Below are positions 1-12,600 of a stretch of 60,000 nt of DNA, in pieces. The stretch comes from Nematostella vectensis (Eukaryota; Cnidaria; Anthozoa; Actiniaria; Edwardsiidae): NCBI RefSeq assembly GCF_932526225.1, contig NC_064046.1:4466001-4526000 (forward strand), given 5' to 3'. The notes below the pieces were generated by a model. The model searched no databases. It saw only the letters and a list, made by a program, of their open reading frames with translations, and was not told the origin of the DNA. How positions within the stretch are numbered: the stretch's first letter is position 1; each line of letters starts with the position of its first letter. The position numbers and the translations under genes were made by a program.

Positions 1-330
1 AGAATCCAAAATTCCTTGGGAATAGTGTGCAGTCAATTGAACGAAATCAATCCAATTAATTGTTTGGTTTGACTGACTATGTGAAGAAGGGGACTGTGGA
101 TTCTGGGAGGTTGTACAACAATAATTTCGGCTATAAAAACATTTGCAAAAAAGCCAAGCAAGGTTTGTGTATGCAACTTTTCGTCGCATTTTGGAAATTC
201 TAGTGGGAGATGTGACCATTTGGATGCTAACTTTGAGCTTTGTGAAAAAAATTGTATGTGCTCACGGGTTAGCTGTACAATATTCTTCTTGAAAAACAAC
301 ATTGCTGAACTGTGTGTAAGGGGCATCTAT
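1..330. other. Left-edge non-coding DNA
   Basis: No exon with plausible splice sites or recognisable protein similarity is visible on either strand. It lies downstream of the first exon of the minus-strand CTDP1-like gene, so it is most simply intron of that gene. The AT-rich sequence ends at the left terminus of an inverted-repeat element at 331. Confidence 0.4.
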
Positions 331-1214
331 GGCCCTGGCCAAACAAAGACACATGTTGCCGGAAACATTGGGGAAACATGTTTCCTTAATGTTTCCGTGG
401 GTGACCAAACGGCCACGAAACATCCGGAAACATGTTTCCTCTGCAGCGCCATGCTCATGCACACGCCAAGTACAGAGCTCAGCAAAGCAGACCCGTAGAT
501 TAACATTGATCATTTCTAAGTTGAAAATAATGTTCTGTATACACAAGGCAATCACGCTTGCTTCTTGAGAGTAGTTTTCTACGGCAACAATGATAGAAAA
601 CGGATTGAAAATAACATTCAAAAACAAAGCATGCTAGTTTGAAATAACACTATTCTTCAGCGTGCACGTGAAAATAACGAAACATGAAATTGTTTTAAAA
701 ATCGCTCCATTCTTTATTTCTTATCTGTCAAGTTACCAAAGAAAATTGAAAATTTTGTTGTCTTTGCACTATCAAAGTTTAAGACATTATTCTGAAATTG
801 ATCATATCTCTTCTTTGTTGGATATGTCCCATAGACATGTCCTATATTCGTAAGACACAATCAAACGCTATATTTCGTCTGTCCAGTGCCTTTCCCTTTT
901 CTTTGGCTTTTTCTGCACAACAATGACATCTTTGTTCGCCATTCTGATTTGGCACACCGTGAGCGTTGCCAGGCAACAAGCCTAGAAATTGTTGCCTTGC
1001 GTGGCCAAACAAAGATACATTCAGGAAACAATGTTTCCATGTGCTTGGAAACATGAAATGTTTCTACCTCGCTGTGGAAACAATTTTTGTGTCCTGGACA
1101 CAAAATTTGTGCCGCGCAACAATGTTTCTCTTGTGGCCAAATTGGGAAACATTGATGAAACATGTGTTCGGACAAAATGTTACTGGCAACATGTGTCCTC
1201 TTTTGGCCAGGGCC
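331..1214. mobile_element. Non-autonomous DNA transposon with ~30 bp terminal inverted repeats
   Basis: The left end (331-360) and the reverse complement of the right end (1185-1214) match at about 27 of 30 positions, both starting GGCCCTGGCCAAA and ending ACACATGTTGCC. The trinucleotide TAT flanks both ends (328-330 and 1215-1217) and may be a 3-bp target-site duplication. The interior is rich in short palindromic words such as GGAAACATGTTTCC near both termini, a layout seen in subterminal transposase-binding repeats. No transposase is encoded, so this is an inferred MITE-like derivative; the superfamily is uncertain. Confidence 0.75.
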
Positions 1215-1981
1215 TATGTCTCACCAATCAGGTGACCTTTATGGCATGAGCAGACTTATTTTATCTGGCAGCTTTTTCCTATGATAATCTTACAATAAAG
1301 TGATTCTTGTATCATTAATAGAGATGCCAAAAAAATATGAGAGGGCTGGCATCTCTTGCCATCATCATCCTGCAAAACTGCCCGACCCCTCTCCTATCAA
1401 AATATTTCTGCTGACCTAATCAATTTGACGCCGTAATATATAAGTTATGTCTTGTCTCTTTATGTCTTGTTGAATCAATGTTTACTTCTTACTACGAAGT
1501 GATGAACGACTCCCAAAAATATACAATCCATAGATGTAGAACTAGCATTAACTCTTTAATTACAAAACAATCCAGCCACATACGAAAAATCATGTATATC
1601 AATGACGTAGTAAGTAGAAAAAAGCGCAAAAACAACACTTTTTGGAGGTAAAATCTATCTAGTTCCAAAAAAGTTATCCAAATTGTTACAAAACTTTAGC
1701 AGTTAAAAGAAAGTAAATAAATTGCCTTACATGATATTAAAGTGTGTCAATCATTCTGAAGATAGAGATAGCGTGGAGTTATTTTACGATTGCTTGAAAT
1801 AGTAGTCCCAAACCTCAAATTGCAAACAAACGTCGAGCGAACATGCACCAATATTTGGCGCCAATTACAAACTAATCTGCTCTAAACTCATAACAACAAT
1901 CATTAAATGGTTGGATCGATAGAGTGGTATTCATACGGCAATCTACTGGGGCTAGAGGAAGATAGGGATGGAGTTTCTTAC
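1215..1981 (-). other. Intron 1 of the CTDP1-like gene (no further exon seen)
   Basis: The sequence begins, on the minus strand, with the donor GTAAGA directly after the coding exon at 1982. It is AT-rich and I see no second CTDP1 exon before the window edge, so the remaining exons should lie beyond position 1. Confidence 0.5.
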
Positions 1982-2217
1982 CCTGGTTGGACAATTTCCC
2001 CTTCCGATACTAGAAATTTTCGAACTCGTCCGTTACGGGAGCTCTTCAACTTCGGTTGAGTAATAAATGCTTTCTTTTCGTCAGATTGCCCTAGTTTCTC
2101 GTAAAAAGCAAGGACGTTTCCTTCTTTTACGATCTGGCCTTCGCATACGCGCCATTTCGTCAGCTTGGCGGAGAAACTGGACGAAATGATTACTTGATTC
2201 ATCTCTTCGTCCGCCAT
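1982..2217 (-). CDS. CTDP1: RNA polymerase II CTD phosphatase FCP1-like, first coding exon (partial gene)
   Basis: FCP1 dephosphorylates the heptad-repeat tail of RNA polymerase II in the nucleus to recycle the enzyme. Only the N-terminal 78 codons plus two bases are here. They match the N-terminal biotinyl/lipoyl-like fold of FCP1: a KWRVCEGQIVKEGNVLAFYE segment (residues 21-40), then a block ending NGRVRKFLVSEGEIVQP (62-78), corresponding to the human EWRV...GSVLAVFE and ERAGVVREL...VVAPG segments recalled from memory. The exon ends at a strong donor GTAAGA (1981-1976). The start chosen is the ATG at 2217, because it sits inside an AAGATGGCGG motif typical of metazoan start regions; an in-frame upstream ATG at 2256 is less likely. 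The catalytic DxDxT and BRCT parts are outside the window. Confidence 0.72.
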
Positions 2218-2220
2218 CTT
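2205..2220 (-). promoter_or_regulatory. YY1-type AAGATGGCGG element at the CTDP1 start codon
   Basis: Minus-strand AAGATGGCGGAC spans the start ATG. This is the classic YY1 binding consensus, and in animals it commonly lies just downstream of the transcription start and overlaps the initiator codon. The same word recurs at the FAAP24 start and at an alternative start in the phospholipase gene in this window. Confidence 0.55.
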
Positions 2221-3240
2221 GTTTCGCTTTTCTTGGCGCGTAGTCGAAAATACCACGAAACACGCGAGGGGAGGGGTGGGTGCGAGATAATTTCGAGAAG
2301 GGGATAGTGGGGATCAAACGGCATGTAAAATCGTGTCAAGGATCAAAGGAAGGGTATAATACAAGTTCGCCTGGCCCAAAGAAAACCTGTTATGGATTTA
2401 TGTTTTATTTACTATTTCTTTCTTCTTTGGGAATTTTCTTTGAAGGGTTTCCACAATTTACTCTTGTGTTTTATAAGAACGTCTAATTTTCAGTTGGACA
2501 AGGCCGTTCTTATTTTGGGGGCATTCATTAGGCTGGATAATGTTCTTAACGATGTTCTTAAATTTTAGTGTATATAAGAATATAATACCCAATTAATTAT
2601 TAGGAAGAATTACACTAATAATCTATAGAATAATAAGGTTGTTACTATGAGCACAATTTGATTCTGCATTTGAGAACGCATCGGGACTAAAATAAATTTT
2701 TGCTGCTATCTGAGCCTCGGCGCGTTCTTAGCATGTTCTTAAAATTTGGCGACTCAGGCTGGACGTTTTTTTAAAAAACTTTCATTGGATGAAGCACAAC
2801 AGGGAGGGAGGGAGGGTATGGTTTTTGATTACTCTGTACCAAAGTAAAGGCAGTGAGGGGGGGGGGGAAGTGCCATCGAAAGGGGTTGGGGGGAGGAATG
2901 CAAGTTGGGTTCTCTGTTACTGAGAAGTGGCGAGACGGTAGGTGTAACCAGGTGGGAGAAGAGCCCGTGTTTTCTTTTTAAAAAGTTCAGGCTCAAACGA
3001 AAATAGTTTCTCAATGCTCCAACCGATTCTGGGCCACTGAAACAAAAAGAAAAAAAAAGAAAAGAGACATAGATGGCAGACATGGAGAGCTGGCGCAAGA
3101 GGTAGGTCGGAGGGGTGAGCGGAGTGGTCAAAAGGTAGGTCGGAGGAAAGGGTGGTCAAGAGGTAGGTCGGAGGGGAGGAAAGGGGTGGTAGATAGCAGA
3201 CAGGGAGGAAGAGGTCAACAGAACAGCCTTTATCACATTA
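2218..3240. other. Intergenic region between CTDP1 and CTNNBL1 3' end
   Basis: No coding exon is visible. It contains repeated GTTCTTA words around 2470-2760, a four-run G tract at 2802-2816 (GGGAGGGAGGGAGGG, a textbook G-quadruplex motif), long G runs at 2857-2895, and about three copies of a ~33 bp AGGTAGGTCGGAGG unit between roughly 3100 and 3190. Confidence 0.5.
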
Positions 3241-3246
3241 ATCAGT

Positions 3247-3252
3247 TTTATT
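3247..3252 (-). terminator. Candidate poly(A) signal of CTNNBL1
   Basis: AATAAA on the minus strand, about 395 nt past the CTNNBL1 stop codon, the first good hexamer downstream. It predicts a 3' UTR of about 0.4 kb. Confidence 0.4.
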
Positions 3253-3646
3253 TCTTCCCCGTTCAATGGTGCACACCCAACTGTTTTGGCTCATCTTGGC
3301 ACACAAGGCGGTGCACTAATGAATGTCACAGACTCAAGATAACTATATGTACAGGTTTTCTTTTAGAACATGGTTATGGTCCCCGAACCGTCTTTATGCT
3401 CAGAACTCAACGAGTAGGTTTGTTCCGGATGAACACGTGAAATAACAAGTGTGGGTTGGTATATAGAACACTTGGTATCAGTCTATTGAATAGCTAAAGC
3501 TTTCTTCTCCAGTCTCCTCAACATGCATCACACTAGTTCGTCTTGTACTACTATCGCAGATTCGTCTTCCAGCCTTCTTCCAGCTTACTCTTGGTCCGAG
3601 TCATTCACTGTACATCTGCTGAGTTTCTACGCGCATGCACTAATGA

Positions 3647-6600
3647 TTAAAACCGATCAATTAGTGACAGCAGGCGGTTTTTCTCCATCTCTCTGCTTTC
3701 CTTGCTTTTGGCGTCTCCAACACTAGCTGCGTATTCTACGGTTGGTACAAACAAAACACGATTACCTTCAAGTAACATAGTCTGGAACTATTAGGGGTGA
3801 TGATGATAGGGATGTGTGAGCGTGTGAGGGGAAGGAGTGGTGGAATAGGGAGCTGGGGGCTAGGGAGCGGTGGGATAGGGAGATGGGGGCTGGGGAGTGG
3901 TGGGATATGGAGATGGGGGCTAAGGAGTGGTGGGATAGGAAGGTGGGGGCTAGGGAGTGGTGGGATAGAGAGATGGGGGCTGGGTAGTGGTGGGATAGGG
4001 AGGTGGGGGCTAGGGAGTGGTGGGATAGGGAGGTGGGGGCTAGGGAGTGGTGGGGTAGGGAGATGGGGGCTAGGGAGTGGTGGGATAGGGAGATAGGGGC
4101 TAGGGAATGGTGGGATATGGAGATGGGGGCTATGGGGTGAGAGGTATGAGGTGGAGGAAAGACGGCCAAAGAAGGGTCGTGACAAAGATATGCTGATGGA
4201 AGAGTAGGAAGAAATGGGGGCATTTTTTGTTAGAAAATCTGCCATACAAGGAGGAGGCATGCCCCACCCTTGCCTCCTAGCCATGGTTGCTCTACCCCTT
4301 GTTTCACACCGATTCTGTGAGTCAGGCCAAAATGCTAAAATGGAGATATGTGTTCGTATTCAATCATCTTGCATCCACATTTGAATGTGCTTCATATCGT
4401 GGCACAACTTGCAACTTACCTCTCATGACCGCCTTGATATCTTTCATGGAACCGCCATGTTGGTTTAGTAGCGCTAACACGTGCTGTTTGATCTAGTGAG
4501 CAGAAAATAACCACGCAAGAACATAATCAGCGCCACTATAAATCCCCCGGGGTCTATAACAAATCTCATGCTCTAAATGGTGCCCCAGGGTGGCCTTGTC
4601 AATCCCAGGCTTCAAACATCAGCAGTTAGTCACTGCTCTTGCTTAGGGAATAAGATATTCCGATGCAGTTAAAAAACGAGGTAAACCGAGGTAAACTTTT
4701 TACCTACAGTGGTAGACTGATTACTTACTAAGGTAGACTAATTAAATAATGAGGAAACCGGTTACCCACAGAAAAAGACCGATAACCTGCTGTGGCAGAT
4801 CAATTACCTACAGAAGTAGACTGATAACCTACCGAGGAACAGTAGACAAATCACCTATAGAAGTAGACTGAGTACGTACCGAAGGCACCCCTGAGCAGCA
4901 GCTCTCCAGCATGATACAGTCAATGAGTTGTAGAGTGAATAATCCAGCGTCTAATCTTCTAATGTAGAACATGTCTTCTGTATCTTCGTCTATTTCTTCT
5001 CCTTCATCAATCAGTTCCTGCAATTCATTTTGTTGTCAAGTGCTAGCCATAATGATTTTATCTCTGTTTGTTACATCAATGGACACGCCTGGCTGTGGTC
5101 TATTATATTTCCCTTTACACACTGCCATACATAAAACAGCATCCTAGGTTCTTAATATTTTGTTCTCCTCAGAAAACAAAAACTGCAATTCATTTTGTTG
5201 TGTAATCAAGGGCTAGCCCTCATGATTTTATCTCTGTTTGTTACATCAGAGGACACGCCTGGCTTTGGTCTATTATATTTCCATACATAAAACAGCATCC
5301 TAGGTTCTTAATATTTTGTTCTCCTCAGAAAACAAAAAGGCGTGGGGTGAAGGGTGGCCTATGGTGAGTTTAAATCCTTTTATGAAAGCTATATATGAGG
5401 CCATAACATTGTTTCAATTTTTTTTTGTTCATATCTTTTTATCAGGAATCAAAATAAAGGATTTTAGTCAACCTTTTCATTTTCATTCTTTTCATGAAAG
5501 CATAGTGACTCCCTGTTCTGTCTGTGTTTCATCTACTTTTGTACCATGTCCCTAGACCCTCCCCCTTATCCTGCACCCCATATCCTGCCCCCCTGGACCT
5601 TCCTGCCTACCCTGCACCCTCCCCCATATCCTGCCCCCCCCTGGACCTTTCTCCCTACCCTGCACCCTCCCCCATATCCTGCCCCCCCCCTGGACCTTTC
5701 TCCCTACCCTGCACCCTCCCCCATATCCTGTCCCCCCTGGACCTTTCTCCCTACCCTGCACCCTCCCCCATATCCTGTCCCCCCTGGACCTTTCTCCCTA
5801 CCCTGCACCCTCCCCCCATATCCTGTCCCCCCTGGACCTTTCTCCCTACCCTGCACCCTCCTCCATATCCTGTCCCCCTGGACCTTTCTCCTTACCCTGC
5901 ACCCTCCCCCCATATCCTGTCCCCCCTGGACCTTTCTCCCTACCCTGAACCTTCCCCCCATATCCTGTCCCCCTGGACCTTTCTCCCTACCCTGCACCCT
6001 CCCCCATATCCTGTCCCCCCTGGACCTTTCTCCCTACCCTGCACCCTCCCCCATATCCTGCCCCCCCTGGACCTTTCTCCCTACCCTGCACCCTCCCCCA
6101 TATCCTGCCCCCCCTGGACCTTTCTCCCTACCCTGCACCCTCCCCCATATCCTGCCCCCCCTGGACCTTTCTCCTTACCCTGCACCCATCCCCCATCCTG
6201 CCCCCCCTGGACCTTTCTCCCTACCCTGCAACCTCCCCCATATCCTGCCCCCCCTGGACCTTTCTCCCTACCCTGCAACCTCCCCATATCCTGCATCCCC
6301 CTGGACCTTTCTCCTTACCCTGCACCCATCCCCCATCCTGCCCCCCCTGGACCTTTCTCCCTACCCTGCAACCTCCCCCATATCCTGCCCCCCCTGGACC
6401 TTTCTCCCTACCCTACACCCTCCCCCTGTCCCCATATCCTGCCCCCCCTGGACCTTTCTCCCTACCCTGCACCCTCCCCCCATATCCTGTCCCCCCCTGG
6501 ACCTTTCTCCCTACCCTGCACCCTCCCCCCATATCCTGTCCCCCCCCTGGACCTTTCTCCCTACCCTGCACCCTCCCCCATATCCTGTCCCCCCCTGGAC

Positions 6601-9600
6601 CTTTCTCCCTACCCTGTCATCCTGGACCTTCCCCTCTCACCTTGACCCCGCCCTGCCACATTTCTCACCTGTTTCTCCTCCTCTATCTTGGCGTCAACTT
6701 CCTGGACTCGCTGGTAGTATTTGAAGTGTAGCTCCATCAGCCGGTCCACCTTGATATGATCATTTTCTACAAACTTCTGCACAAGTCGACTGCGTAAGTT
6801 TCCCGTAAGGTTCTTGAACAGGGAGGCGAGAATGGATGTAGTGTGTTCTACAAGGAATCAGGATGTTATTGTTAGAAATCGTTAGTCCATTTCACTTTTG
6901 TAATCCCTATCCAGTTTGAAGTTCATCACAATATTGCAAAAAGATGTATAAATACTTGGGTCTTTTTATTTCAATGGGAATTATTATTTGATACAGATTT
7001 TATAATATAAAGATGTATTGTCATATTAATATATCCACAATTTCTTTTCTAAAACATTACATCATCTTTATATCATAGCAAAAGGGTTTCAAGAAGAAAT
7101 TCTTTTTATATACATACAAATAATACCAAGTGAATCTCCCAAATCAATTCAAATCAATTGACAAGCATTCCTCAAGTGTCTGTAAAAACTACACAGTCAG
7201 TCTCATAATAAAACAGTTTCAAAATATCGCTATTCTAAATTATCATATCGAAAATTCTAAAGTAAATCATATTAGTATTATTAATTATCATATTAGTATG
7301 ATTAATAATCGTATTAGTATTATTTAAAATCATATTAGAATTATTAATATTTCTTCACCTTCATACTCTTCTTCCGATCCTCCTAACTTTTTGGTTTTCT
7401 TCACCGGCTGCAAATAAAATAAAAGCCCAGCAAATCTTTAATAATACATCAACAAAGCACCGGAAGCAGCATGCTCGTTTAAGCACCCACCTTCATAAAT
7501 AATGGAAAAAGACATCTAAGTCCCAGGAACTCCACAAACTTGCCGCAATTATCAGAGCCCTCAGGCCCCTGCATGGCATAGTCCAGAACCTTTAAGGAAC
7601 TTCGCCGGGACATCTTCTTCTCCCTTAGGGAAACAAGGAAATATGTTAATGTACAATGACTGCTGGGGTGTGGGGGAAACCATGGTTTATCACTTTGGTG
7701 GTGCAGTGGAAAACTAGGCTCGTCAAAACCAGGCACAATAGTTTAGGGAGGGGTAGGAAGAATTGAAATAAATAAAATGTTTAGTATTTATATAGAATTT
7801 TAACAAAGACATGTGGGAAGAATTGAAATAAATAAAATGTTTAGTATTTATAGAGACATGTGACTATCTTTACTCATCATAGTGTGGAATGATACATTCT
7901 ACTCTATGCAGTTAACTACTGAGTGCAAGTTTGTATGCGAGCACTGTCGCTGAGAATGGTACCATGGGCAAGCATGCCAAATAGTTATTTTTTGTCTCCC
8001 TATACAGGTTAATGAAGTGCTATGAGAGACAGGACCTCTGGAAGAACATCCTTATCCGCGCAGACAAAGGATTCAGAGTCCCAAATATAGAGAGCTGGGT
8101 ATTTACAACAAGTTGACCTGATCTTGAGCCCTGGTTCTTTTGGAGACAAGGCTGTATCACTAGGTTTATAAAATACCTCAACATTAGAATCATGAGCTGA
8201 AGACCTTCACCACGCAGGAACAGGTCCTTGTTGGGGTTGAACATCAAGGAGGAGCAGAGGCAGTTAAACAGATTTTCCATATACTCAGTCTCGTCTGAAG
8301 TTGTAGGATCATAGCGCTTGTATAGCTATATAAGACAATAATATTTGTAGGTGATAACTTAATCAAAGTGACAAAGCCATCTGGCCTGGGGTGTTACACC
8401 TGTGCTAATTTGAGGGACACAAAAATATACATCAATATTCTAAAAATATAACAAAAAAATGATTGAAATAATTTAAAAAAAGAATATAAGATTAAACTGT
8501 AGCAATTTAAATAAAGCAATAAATCCAACATTTTTTTTCAAATACTGTAGTGATGATAATGAAATAAAAGGACATAAAAAATAGCATGCCAACTCGTTCG
8601 ACTATTCGTAATTCTGTTTGAACAGTTTTTAAAATAAATCAAACAGCTTTTTTGACTTGTAAATGAGAAAGACTTTTTACACATTCAAATGACTTTTTAA
8701 GTTAACGAGGTTTATCATATTGCTTGTTCAAATGACTTTGAAGTTAATGAGAACAACAACTTTTTTAACAAGTTTGAGTAAATAATCAAGACATTATGAT
8801 AAAATTTTCTTTGCAGAGTACAAGAGTCATAAATGGTCTAAGTACCACACATCTGATATGATATAAGTTAAGCAGGAAGCTGGAAGCTGTATTGGGGAAA
8901 GTAGGAGGAATGATCCCGACTTCTTTAACTGTCTACTTACAGATAAACATTGCAGAAGGGTATCAATTCCATTTAGCTCTCCTAACAGTTGTCTGTTTTC
9001 TGAAAGAGAAGAATAATGTAAAAATGAAGTAAACTAAAGGTTGTTATTTTAATTTAAACATTCTATGAATATTTATGTACCTACCCTCTGTGTTTTGTAG
9101 AAGAATAGAAAGGATCTCACTAGCATATAGCTTATTTGAGTCATATGGAGGCTTTTGCTGAAAAAGAAAAAAAGAAATTTGCCATGCATGCAGTGTAGAA
9201 AATCTCTAAATTAAACTTAAGATAAAAAGACAGTGACAAACAGTAAGAAAAGTTACAGTGACAGCGGAGGGAACTGAAAATTGCACAGGATCTGTTGAAG
9301 GTGAAGGCACATAATAAAAGATAAACAACAGACAACAAGATAAACAACTTGAGCTCCCACTAACTCAGAAGTAATTTCTGTTTCCCTTCTAGCCATGTTC
9401 TACATAAATCTTACACCAATAACTGAATTCCCATTAGAAAATGCAGAAAACAAATTAAAAAAAAAGCAGAAACTTGTTTATTATATTGTGCAGTTCTATG
9501 TCTTACCACCCATTATAAGGACATTTCCCAATAATTTATGTGTTAGTTTGTAGAAGAAATGAGAAAGACTTTGGTCCTCCTTGCCTATTTACAATCCCAT

Positions 9601-12600
9601 TGGCATTTTTAATGATTGAATTTTTTAGACCAAAGATAAAGCTATTTTTTAATTAAGTAATAACTTTGTAATCACCTATCAAAAGGAAAATATAACAAAG
9701 TGTAGGCTGACCAAGTCTCCTAAAGATTCACCTTTAATCTTCTTAAAATCCAGCTGAGCAGCCCCTGTTCGCCAGCCGCAAGACTGACGTTATCTTGTAG
9801 CTCTGTCATGTTCTCAACTATTCCAAGGGTGTTGTGCACACCATCACTCTCCTCTTTGATCGACTCATCCAGTCTTTCAAGGTTCTGTACTAGCAAGGCA
9901 ATCACCTGACCTTCAAGCTGGGATACAAGGGTAATATAATTATCAATGGCATGGATAATAGCAAGTTGTAATTACAAGGGAAATACAGTCGCTTGACAAA
10001 ATGTTGTCGTCAACAGGCTTCGTGACTACGCGACAAGCCCGTATGTATGCATGGGTAAAAACCATTGAAGCGCCTAGCTTCATATATTAGCCACCACATC
10101 TAAGCCTAAAGTTATGCGGTGGCATATATACAGTATAAAGCAAGGCGCTTCAGTGTTTTTTACCCAGCTTACCATGCTGGCATAGAAGCCGGTTGATGAC
10201 AATGTTTTGTCAATCTACTTTATACTTATCAATGGCAAGGATAACAGCAAGCTGGGATACAAGTGTAATATACTTATGAATGACACAAGTAATAGCAAGC
10301 CGGAATACATGACGGCTGCAGCCATTTCTGTGTTTGTATGGCATGATTTTAAAGCCATGTTGTCACCAGTTTACTTCCAATCGATTATGTAACAATCTGC
10401 GGTGATTTTAACAGTAAACGAGAAAAATATTTCAGAGTATTGAAAGCAGTGTGTCTATTGGAAGTTTCTTTTTAGTTGTGATTGATAATTTAGAGTGGAT
10501 GGCGGGTTAAATATCTTGGATTCTAATAGATTCTTTTGTCTTTTAAGGGTTGAAGTAAACTGGTGACAATGTGGCTTTAACAATCAAAAAGGGCAATAAT
10601 GTCTTAGTGCAAGTTTCCTATTCTAGTGGATCTTACCAGTGCATCTATCAGAGCAGACGCACCCTCCTTGCTCTCATTTAGAGTGTCCACATCTGTCATT
10701 TCTTGTAGTAAATCAATCACAGCAATAGAGATATCTGAGAGAACTTGTCAAAGAAACAAAGTTTACATAATATAGCTCATTTATGAAGGGGTGAGAGGAA
10801 GAAACCAGGGACCCAGAGAAAAACCCTTTGAGCAAAGGTGAGAACCAACTAATTGGTGAGAGACACAGGTGATACACAGTGAGAGTCTGCCAACGGATCC
10901 ATCCAGGTTTACGCCAAGGTTCCAGAAAAATTACATAAGAGTTCTGCTGACCTTGATAAAAATTAAAAAAACAGGAACTGCTTATTCTAAAATTGTTCAT
11001 TCTTAATTTATACTTATTAAGGTCTCCATGTAACCTCTCAGAATTGATATTCTAATCTTATATATCTTCTATATGTGGTTTATACAGATATGATGCTTCC
11101 ATACCAAGAAAAAACAAACCTGCAATAGCACCAAGTGAATTTACTTAGCAAGGATACCAGTATTATCATGGCTTATAAGCCCCAACATTGTATTAACAGC
11201 ATTAAGGTCCACAATAGAGTGATACATCTCTGGGACAGTAGCTAAAACATGTAATTTCTGCACCTCTTCGTTCAGATCTAGTTCAGATTCCATAAACCTG
11301 TAGCACATAAACAAAACATTACAGTTAATTCAAGCCAACATGGTAACAATAAACCCCCTGAATGCAGGAGGGAAAAAGTACAATATTTTATTTGGCACCT
11401 CCTAATTATACCACATCCTAATAATATGTATGGCCATTTGGGTAACCTGGCGAAGGGGGACCAAGAACAGTGCCCTAACTTCAAAGGATTATCAGACTTT
11501 AACCCCGACCTACTGACTAATGATGATAAATCATACTCACTTTTCTGGATTGTCTGGATATTTTATTCTCATTTCTTGATTTTTGGTGACTTTCTTTTCA
11601 AATGCCAAAAGCATCTTTTTCACAGCACTTGCATCTAAAGCCTCCCCCTAGAAATACGTAGGAATTGTTGGATTCAAATCTAGACAGGATGGCATTGATT
11701 ATAGTAATGATTCAAGTAAGAGTCTGTGGTGGGTATTCTATTTTTCAAGTCTTTGGGGGGTTACTTGTGTAAGGGTTAGATAATGGACACAAGTGTTTAA
11801 TGGGATTTAGGGCACGAATTAACAAAAAATCAGTGAGTGCACAGCACGAGCAGATTTTTTTTAATTCGTGCCCTAAATTCCATAGAACATGAGCGGACAT
11901 TATCTAACTTTCTTAAAAAAATTAACACTGCCACAAGATATTTTGAAATGACAAAGTTGCAAATTAGGGAATACTAATCACTAAGTAGATAACCACTAAT
12001 TACGAACTACATTTCCCACTATTTCCCTATTGTTCAATGCCCTTGCTGCTTGACACCTTAATAACTATGAGATTTAGGGGGTTGAAATGGAGAGCGCTGA
12101 TTGGTCCAGTTGCAGTGATCATTTTCTAATTGGAATAGGGGCACGTATTTCATTGTGGTGGAAAATATCAGTTTTGTGCTCATATGGATATAGAAGTTGA
12201 TGATATAATTAGCAGACCTGTGTTGTAATGCGAGAAAGTCAATGTTAGGTGAATAATATGAAGCTTTACCAAATTCAATAGAATCCTTTTGGTGAGATCT
12301 TTTTTAGGTGGGAGGGGAAAGGGTGCTTATTTGAATAATTGTGGTACATCTTTCTGTCTGCAATGACAAGGTGTTCGTAACAGTGGGGTACCCATTAAAT
12401 GAGAGTTTACTGTTTTCCTGTCTGCAATAACAAGGTGTTCGTAACAGTGGGGTACCCATTAATTGAGAGTTTACTGTTTTCCTGTCTGCAATAACGAGGT
12501 TAGAGTTTACTATACCTCTGGTTCATTTTCCACCATTTCCAGGATCCTCTCTCTCTCTTCCTCGGTCAATTCTCTGGAGAATTCCTCTTGAATTGGTAAT

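Noticed and set aside
33-1249. Several 60-120-codon reading frames in the first 1.25 kb
   Set aside because: They overlap on both strands within a MITE-like repeat and contain no recognisable domain.
3736-4284. Serine/proline- and glycine-rich frames on both strands
   Set aside because: Products of the 30-bp minisatellite in CTNNBL1 intron 14.
5524-6724. Long proline-rich reading frames (373 and 392 codons)
   Set aside because: They lie in a C-rich minisatellite inside CTNNBL1 intron 12; several frames are open at once and the peptide only repeats the DNA unit.
9732-9917. Acceptor at 9911 giving exon start GTCAGGTGA for CTNNBL1 exon 6
   Set aside because: It would create an immediate in-frame stop; the CCCAG acceptor ending at 9918 gives LEGQVIALL, matching the family.
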